From an uncultured Opitutaceae bacterium (GTDB lineage: Bacteria; Verrucomicrobiota; Verrucomicrobiia; Opitutales; Opitutaceae): 64,000 nt of DNA. Position 1 is the stretch's first letter; every line of letters begins with the position of its first letter. The DNA lies in assembly GCA_937958045.1 (NCBI GenBank), contig CALFXL010000005.1, forward strand, positions 1-64,000, written 5' to 3'. The notes beneath the pieces were generated by a model that did no database searches, had not been told where the DNA came from, and worked only from the letters and a program-made list of their open reading frames with translations. Made by a program: the position numbers and the translations under genes. This document shows positions 59,570 to 64,000 of this stretch, one piece after another.

Positions 59570-61585
59570 TCAGGCCGGATGCGGCGCGGGAGCGGTTCCG
59601 CCCAAATCTTCCGGATCGCGTTCACCCGCAGGGGCCTCACCCGGGATTTTCTTCGGAGGCTGTGGCGACAGAGACTCGCGAACAATCGGCGAGGAAATCT
59701 CGCCTTGTTTCATGATCTCGAGGACGTGTTTGCCTTCGATGGTTTCGTGTTCGAGGAGCGCTTGCGCGACTTTATCCAAAGCTTCGCGATGCTGCGTCAG
59801 GATTTCCTCAGCGCGGCGATATTCGCTGCTGATGATTTCAGCCACCGCCGCATCGACGCGACGCGCAGTGTCTTCACTGATGTGCTGCGAGCGGGTGATG
59901 TCGCGACCGAGGAATACCGTGTCCTGGTTTTCACCCATCGCGATCGGGCCGAGATCGCTCATGCCGAAATCGCAGACCATCGCACGGGCGATTTTGGTCG
60001 CCTGTTTGATGTCGCCATAAGCGCCGTCGCTGATGTCGCCCGTGACAAATTGTTCGGCAATACGGCCGGCCATCGCGGTACAGATGCGGGTGAGCAACTG
60101 CTTCTTCGTGCGACCGAGAATATCCTTTGTCGGAATGTACGTCGTGCTGCCGAGGCTTTGGCCGCGCGGAATGATGGTAACTTTGTGAACGGGCATCGTG
60201 CCGTCATCGAGAACCGCGCCGACGATCGCGTGACCGGCTTCGTGCCAGGCGGTCATCTTCTTTTCCTTGTCGTCCATCACACGACGGCGCTCGCGACCGA
60301 AGAGCACTTTATCGCGCGCGTCTTCGATATCGATCATCTCGACTTTCTTCTTGTTGCGGCGAGCGGCGAGAAGCGCGCTCTCGTTGAGAAGATTCGCGAG
60401 TTCAGCACCGGAGAGACCCGGCGTGCCGCGCGCAACGACGCTGAGATCGACATCGTCGGACAGAGAAATTTTCCGCGCATGCACGCGCAGGATTTGTTCG
60501 CGCCCCACGATGTCGGGGAGATCCACATACACCTGACGGTCGAAACGACCCGGGCGCAGCAACGCGCCGTCGAGCACATCGGGGCGATTGGTCGCCGCGA
60601 TGATGATAACGCCTTCGGTGGTGTCGAAACCGTCCATCTCGACGAGCAACGAGTTGAGCGTTTGTTCGCGCTCGTCGTTACCGCCGCCGAGACCGGCGCC
60701 GCGTTGACGACCGACCGCGTCGATTTCGTCGATGAAGATCAAGCAAGGCGCGTTTTTGCGTCCTTGCTCAAACATGTCGCGCACGCGGCTCGCGCCGACG
60801 CCGACAAACATTTCCACGAAGTCCGAACCACTGATGGAGAAAAACGGCACATCGGCTTCGCCGGCCACGGCCTTCGCGAGAAGCGTTTTACCGGTGCCGG
60901 GAGGGCCGACCATCAAGATGCCTTTCGGAATCTTGCCGCCCATTTTGGTGAACTTCTTGGGCTCTTTGAGAAACTCGACGACTTCGCCGACTTCTTCCTT
61001 TGCTTCGTCGCAGCCGGCGACATCGGCAAACGTCACCTTGTCGCGATCGCGCGTAAGCAACTTCGCGCGGCTCTTGCCGAAGCTGAGCGCACCGCGACCG
61101 GCATTGCGCAGCTGGCGCACGAAGAGGAAATACAGCAAGCCGATGATGAGGATGAAAGGGATCAGTTGCGAAGCCAGCGCCGAGAGCCACGTCGAAGGCG
61201 GCAGCTCTTCAAACGCCATGGACGCTTGGAGCTTTTCGAGATTGGCGTCGGTGAGGCGCCCGCGGGCAATGAACTTGGCGGTCTTGCCACCCATGCCATC
61301 GGAGAAAATCGGCTCAGTCGCTTCGCCGCGGATCAAGTTCTGATCGCGTGCTCCCGACTGCTCGGGACGGATCGTGCCTTCCTTGATTTTGCCCTGCTCG
61401 GCGAGCCGGACCACCTCCTGAATCTTCACTTCGGCGAATGCACCGGAGCGCGCCGGACTCAACATAAAGAGAGCCAGCACGGCTGCCGCGATGGACAGCC
61501 AGATCAGAAGAACTTTGGGCTGAAAACGTTCAGGAGGCAGGTTCTTCAAGGGGCGACGTTTCTTGTCGTTTTTAAGATCGGACAT
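59570..61585 (-). CDS. ftsH: ATP-dependent zinc metalloprotease FtsH
   Basis: Membrane-bound AAA+ protease that degrades membrane and regulatory proteins. TM1 at about 25-43, periplasmic domain, TM2 near 134-156, Walker A GPPGTGKT (227-234), Walker B LIFIDEIDAVG, SRH with NRPDVLDGALLRPGRFDR, and zinc site H448-E449-A-G-H452. The C-terminus is Pro-rich. 671 residues is normal. Its ATG overlaps the tilS stop region by 14 bp. In other bacteria tilS and ftsH are also linked, and this is the second gene of that pair here. Confidence 0.97.
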   Translation of the reverse strand: MSDLKNDKKRRPLKNLPPERFQPKVLLIWLSIAAAVLALFMLSPARSGAFAEVKIQEVVRLAEQGKIKEGTIRPEQSGARDQNLIRGEATEPIFSDGMGGKTAKFIARGRLTDANLEKLQASMAFEELPPSTWLSALASQLIPFILIIGLLYFLFVRQLRNAGRGALSFGKSRAKLLTRDRDKVTFADVAGCDEAKEEVGEVVEFLKEPKKFTKMGGKIPKGILMVGPPGTGKTLLAKAVAGEADVPFFSISGSDFVEMFVGVGASRVRDMFEQGRKNAPCLIFIDEIDAVGRQRGAGLGGGNDEREQTLNSLLVEMDGFDTTEGVIIIAATNRPDVLDGALLRPGRFDRQVYVDLPDIVGREQILRVHARKISLSDDVDLSVVARGTPGLSGAELANLLNESALLAARRNKKKVEMIDIEDARDKVLFGRERRRVMDDKEKKMTAWHEAGHAIVGAVLDDGTMPVHKVTIIPRGQSLGSTTYIPTKDILGRTKKQLLTRICTAMAGRIAEQFVTGDISDGAYGDIKQATKIARAMVCDFGMSDLGPIAMGENQDTVFLGRDITRSQHISEDTARRVDAAVAEIISSEYRRAEEILTQHREALDKVAQALLEHETIEGKHVLEIMKQGEISSPIVRESLSPQPPKKIPGEAPAGERDPEDLGGTAPAPHPA

Positions 61586-63050
61586 TTACTCGTTGGGACT
61601 GAGGGTGGACGGTGTGGGTTCCGATTTCATAAGTCAAACGCACGACCGTTACAGAAGTATCGGTGATTTTCGATCCCTCCGCAGGGGGAAATCCGGGAAT
61701 CCATACGATTTTTTCGTCAGGTTCGCAAACCAGCGGCCAAATCTGTCGCTGCGAGACCGGAATCTTTCGATTCACAAACAAATCCTGTAGTTTCGCCGAA
61801 CCCGGCGCCCCGAGCGGATGATAACGATCGCCCACTCGCTTGCGCCGCACGCGCAACTCCCGCGCATTCGTCGCGACGAGAGCTTCGCGATCAACATCGA
61901 TCGCACGTGCAGCGATCAGCTCGCGCGCTTCTTTCAACGAGATCGACTGCGCCGTTAGCCGACCGCCATCGGGCAAAAATAAGCGTCCGCCTACAACAAG
62001 CGAAACCGCAGCCCATGCCGTTGAACTTTCGTCGCCGTCAGTCGCAGACTGAAAATAAAGCACGCCTTCGCACATCTCGACCCAACCGTCGCCAGCGTTC
62101 GCACGGCCATATCCACGCAAACACAACGCCAGCACGTCCTCGAAGCCCGCGCGCGCGAGTTCGGTCAACGGCGTCCAGCGTCGCAGCGCGCGGCGCCACA
62201 ACGCACGCGGACGCCCGACCAGCGGGCGGAGATCCAGCGATGTATCCGTCGCACCACTACCGTCTGGCATTAGCTCCGCGAGCCACGTTTCCAACGCGGC
62301 ATCGTCTTCGTCCAAAAGCTCGCGGGTCAGTGCCGCTCCCGCCAACGCATCGTTTTCCGCCGCTTTTTTGAGCGCGGGCAGCACATCGTGACGCACGCGG
62401 TTGCGAAAAAAATCGCGGCCGGCGTTGGTCGCGTCTTCGCGCCAAGTGAGTTTCGCGGCTCGAAGCGCGTCTTCGATTTCCTGTCGGGAAATCGCGATGA
62501 GCGGTCGCAAAAAACAACGCCCGTCCCGCCGCTGTTGCACGGGACGCGGCGCCGCCAATCCAGCCGAGCTACTTCCTCGCGCGATCCGCATCAGCAGGGT
62601 TTCGGCGACATCGTCGCGATGATGCCCCGTCCAAAGAATTTTCGCACCGACCGACTCCATCGCGTTTGCGAAGAAACGTTGTCGCGCCTCACGCGCCTCG
62701 GTTTCGCCGGCATCGGCTCGCGCGTTCTCCCATTGTCCGACTCGCAGCGATACGCCGAGCGCGGCACAGACCTCGCGACAAAAACGTTCGTCCGCGTCGC
62801 TCGCTTCTCCGCGAAGCCGGTGATTAAAATGCAATGCCACCAGCGAGCTTCGCATGCCCGGCCAATGCGCCAGTACGAGGATCAGCAACGCGAGCGAATC
62901 GGCTCCGCCCGAAAAAGCGATGCACCATGGCTGGCTCGGCGCTTCTGTCTGCGCGCGATCGGCATGCACCACCGCCGTAGGATGCAGCCGGCCGCGCGTC
63001 AGCAAGCCCGCGACTGTATTCACTTTTTCCATACCGACGGACGCACTCAT
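61572..63050 (-). CDS. tilS: tRNA(Ile)-lysidine synthase
   Basis: Makes lysidine at C34 of tRNA-Ile(CAU), so that AUA is read as isoleucine. N-type PP-loop ATPase: SGGADSL at about 47-53 (CIAFSGGADSLALL), HFNHRLRGEASDADERFC, and GHHRDDVAETLLMRIARG, which together identify TilS. A C-terminal TilS domain follows (VGDRYHPLGAPGSAKLQDLFVNRKIP). About 492 residues if ATG 63050 is used; ATG 63032 is also possible. Operon with serS upstream and ftsH downstream. Confidence 0.94.
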   Translation of the reverse strand: MSASVGMEKVNTVAGLLTRGRLHPTAVVHADRAQTEAPSQPWCIAFSGGADSLALLILVLAHWPGMRSSLVALHFNHRLRGEASDADERFCREVCAALGVSLRVGQWENARADAGETEAREARQRFFANAMESVGAKILWTGHHRDDVAETLLMRIARGSSSAGLAAPRPVQQRRDGRCFLRPLIAISRQEIEDALRAAKLTWREDATNAGRDFFRNRVRHDVLPALKKAAENDALAGAALTRELLDEDDAALETWLAELMPDGSGATDTSLDLRPLVGRPRALWRRALRRWTPLTELARAGFEDVLALCLRGYGRANAGDGWVEMCEGVLYFQSATDGDESSTAWAAVSLVVGGRLFLPDGGRLTAQSISLKEARELIAARAIDVDREALVATNARELRVRRKRVGDRYHPLGAPGSAKLQDLFVNRKIPVSQRQIWPLVCEPDEKIVWIPGFPPAEGSKITDTSVTVVRLTYEIGTHTVHPQSQRVNVRS

Positions 63051-63099
63051 CACAAAAACGACACGACGTCCGACGGCGGGAAGGCGCAATAATCCGCGC

Positions 63100-64000
63100 T
63101 CAGGCGAAGCTGAGGAACTCCTTGCCGAAATACGGCACGAGCGCGTCCGGGATCTTCACGCGGCCATCTTCCTGAAGATTGTTCTCCAAGATCGCCGCCA
63201 GCACGCGCGGAACCGCGAGACCCGACCCGTTGAGCGTATGCACGAGCTCCGGCTTGTCCGCGCCTTTCGCGCGGAAACGGATCTGCGCGCGACGCGCTTG
63301 AAACGCTTCGAAGTTCGAACAGCTCGACACTTCCAGCCAACGCTTTTGTCCGGCAGACCAGACTTCGAGGTCGTATTTTTTCGCCTGCGCAAATCCGAGA
63401 TCGCCACCGCACATCAGCAGCACGCGATACGGCAATCCGAGTTTTTGCAACAGCCGCTCCGCATCGAGACGCAACTTGTCGAGTTCTTCGTAACTCGTCG
63501 ACGGATGCACCCATTTCAGCAGCTCGACTTTGTCGAATTGATGCAGGCGGTTGAGTCCGCGGACATCCTTGCCGTAGCTGCCCGCTTCGCGGCGGAAACA
63601 GGGTGTGTACGCGCAACGATAAACGGGCAGCGCGGATTCATCGAGGATCTCGTCGCGCAGATAATTCGTGAGCGGCACTTCCGCGGTCGGCACGGCGTAG
63701 AGTTTGTCTGCGGTTTCGTACATCTGCCCTTCTTTGTCCGGCAGCTGACCGGTCGCGGTGGCGCTCGCCGCATTCACGAAAATCGGCGGATTTACTTCCA
63801 AGTATCCGGCGCGGCCCGCTTCATCCAAAAAGAAGTGAAGCAACGCACGAACGATCTTCGCGCCGTCGCCCACATAAAACGGAAAACCCGCGCCCGTGAC
63901 TTTTGCGCCACGCGCAAAATCGAAGAGACGATCAAAGCCAGCGACCTCCCAATGCGCTTTCGCATGCGGCGACACGGCATTCACGTCGCCATGCGTCGAG
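63100..64000 (-). CDS. serS: Seryl-tRNA synthetase, C-terminal part (truncated by window edge)
   Basis: Class II synthetase charging tRNA-Ser and tRNA-Sec. The frame stays open to the end of the window, so the N-terminal coiled-coil arm is missing here. Visible: HWEVAGFDRLFDFARGAKVTGAGFPFYVGDGAK (start of the catalytic domain), TAEVPLTNYLRDEIL (motif region), PCFRREAGSYGKDVRGLNRLHQFDKVE (motif 2), EVSSCSNFEAFQARR and LNGSGLAVPRVLAAILENNLQEDGRVKIPDAL (motif 3). First gene of the serS-tilS-ftsH run, followed after 49 bp by tilS. Confidence 0.96.
   Translation of the reverse strand, partial: STHGDVNAVSPHAKAHWEVAGFDRLFDFARGAKVTGAGFPFYVGDGAKIVRALLHFFLDEAGRAGYLEVNPPIFVNAASATATGQLPDKEGQMYETADKLYAVPTAEVPLTNYLRDEILDESALPVYRCAYTPCFRREAGSYGKDVRGLNRLHQFDKVELLKWVHPSTSYEELDKLRLDAERLLQKLGLPYRVLLMCGGDLGFAQAKKYDLEVWSAGQKRWLEVSSCSNFEAFQARRAQIRFRAKGADKPELVHTLNGSGLAVPRVLAAILENNLQEDGRVKIPDALVPYFGKEFLSFA

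Noticed and set aside
1..64000. CRISPR arrays, rRNA, tRNA genes and insertion sequences
   Set aside because: No direct-repeat arrays, no rRNA or tRNA folds, and no transposase genes or terminal repeats were seen in the window.

Overview
This 64 kb window looks like chromosomal DNA of a Verrucomicrobiota bacterium, most likely in or near the Opitutaceae (an inference from gene content, high GC, GH88/GH105 uronate hydrolases, long SppA, a DUF151 nuclease and near absence of Shine-Dalgarno sites; no rRNA gene is present to prove it). Most of it is core metabolism and information processing. Both ends are open: the left edge starts just before an integron integrase, the right edge cuts a seryl-tRNA synthetase gene.

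Layout. 0-3 kb: an integron integrase (intI), a remnant of a TolC-type gene, and a secreted GH88 hydrolase. 3-14.5 kb: MYG1, DUF151 nuclease and dus in one run, a CsgG-like protein of different base composition, sufT, sppA, a conserved unknown, then rpsO and pnp, each behind structured leader RNA. 14.5-24 kb: GH105 hydrolase, flavin monooxygenase, menF, metG, a NarL-type two-component pair, and an operon of a catalytically degenerate aldo/keto reductase, rnk and a cupin. 24.7-29.6 kb: plsY-hom-lysC-thrC, the aspartate-to-threonine pathway, with a large structured RNA before thrC. 29.7-35.6 kb: an RND efflux pump with adaptor but no outer-membrane partner, and gcvT-gcvH. 35.8-44 kb: CNNM transporter, an unusually long ispH, a periplasmic protein, a receiver-kinase, a porin and two YceI proteins. 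44-49 kb: a receiver-DHp-receiver protein with no ATPase domain, a lipoprotein with a Cys-His-Asp triad, a fused acyltransferase/acyl-ACP synthetase, and marR. 49-50.7 kb: an AAA ATPase overlapping a TOPRIM/DUF4276-like gene, which resembles two-gene ATPase-nuclease defence systems. 50.8-64 kb: serA, an OpgC-like membrane protein, an HD hydrolase, a large membrane pseudokinase, gmd-fcl (GDP-fucose), and the run serS-tilS-ftsH.

The most unusual signal is not a gene. A 19-bp interrupted palindrome, GTATCC-N7-GGATAC with a mostly AT-rich spacer, occurs at least 14 times with 10 or more of 12 arm positions matching between 14.5 and 58.2 kb. It lies both inside genes and between them, always with the same 7-nt spacing. 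This far exceeds chance and suggests a dispersed binding site for a dimeric protein. Other leads are the ATPase/TOPRIM pair, the degenerate reductase, the kinase lacking its catalytic domain, the pseudokinase, and leader RNAs of thrC, rpsO and pnp.
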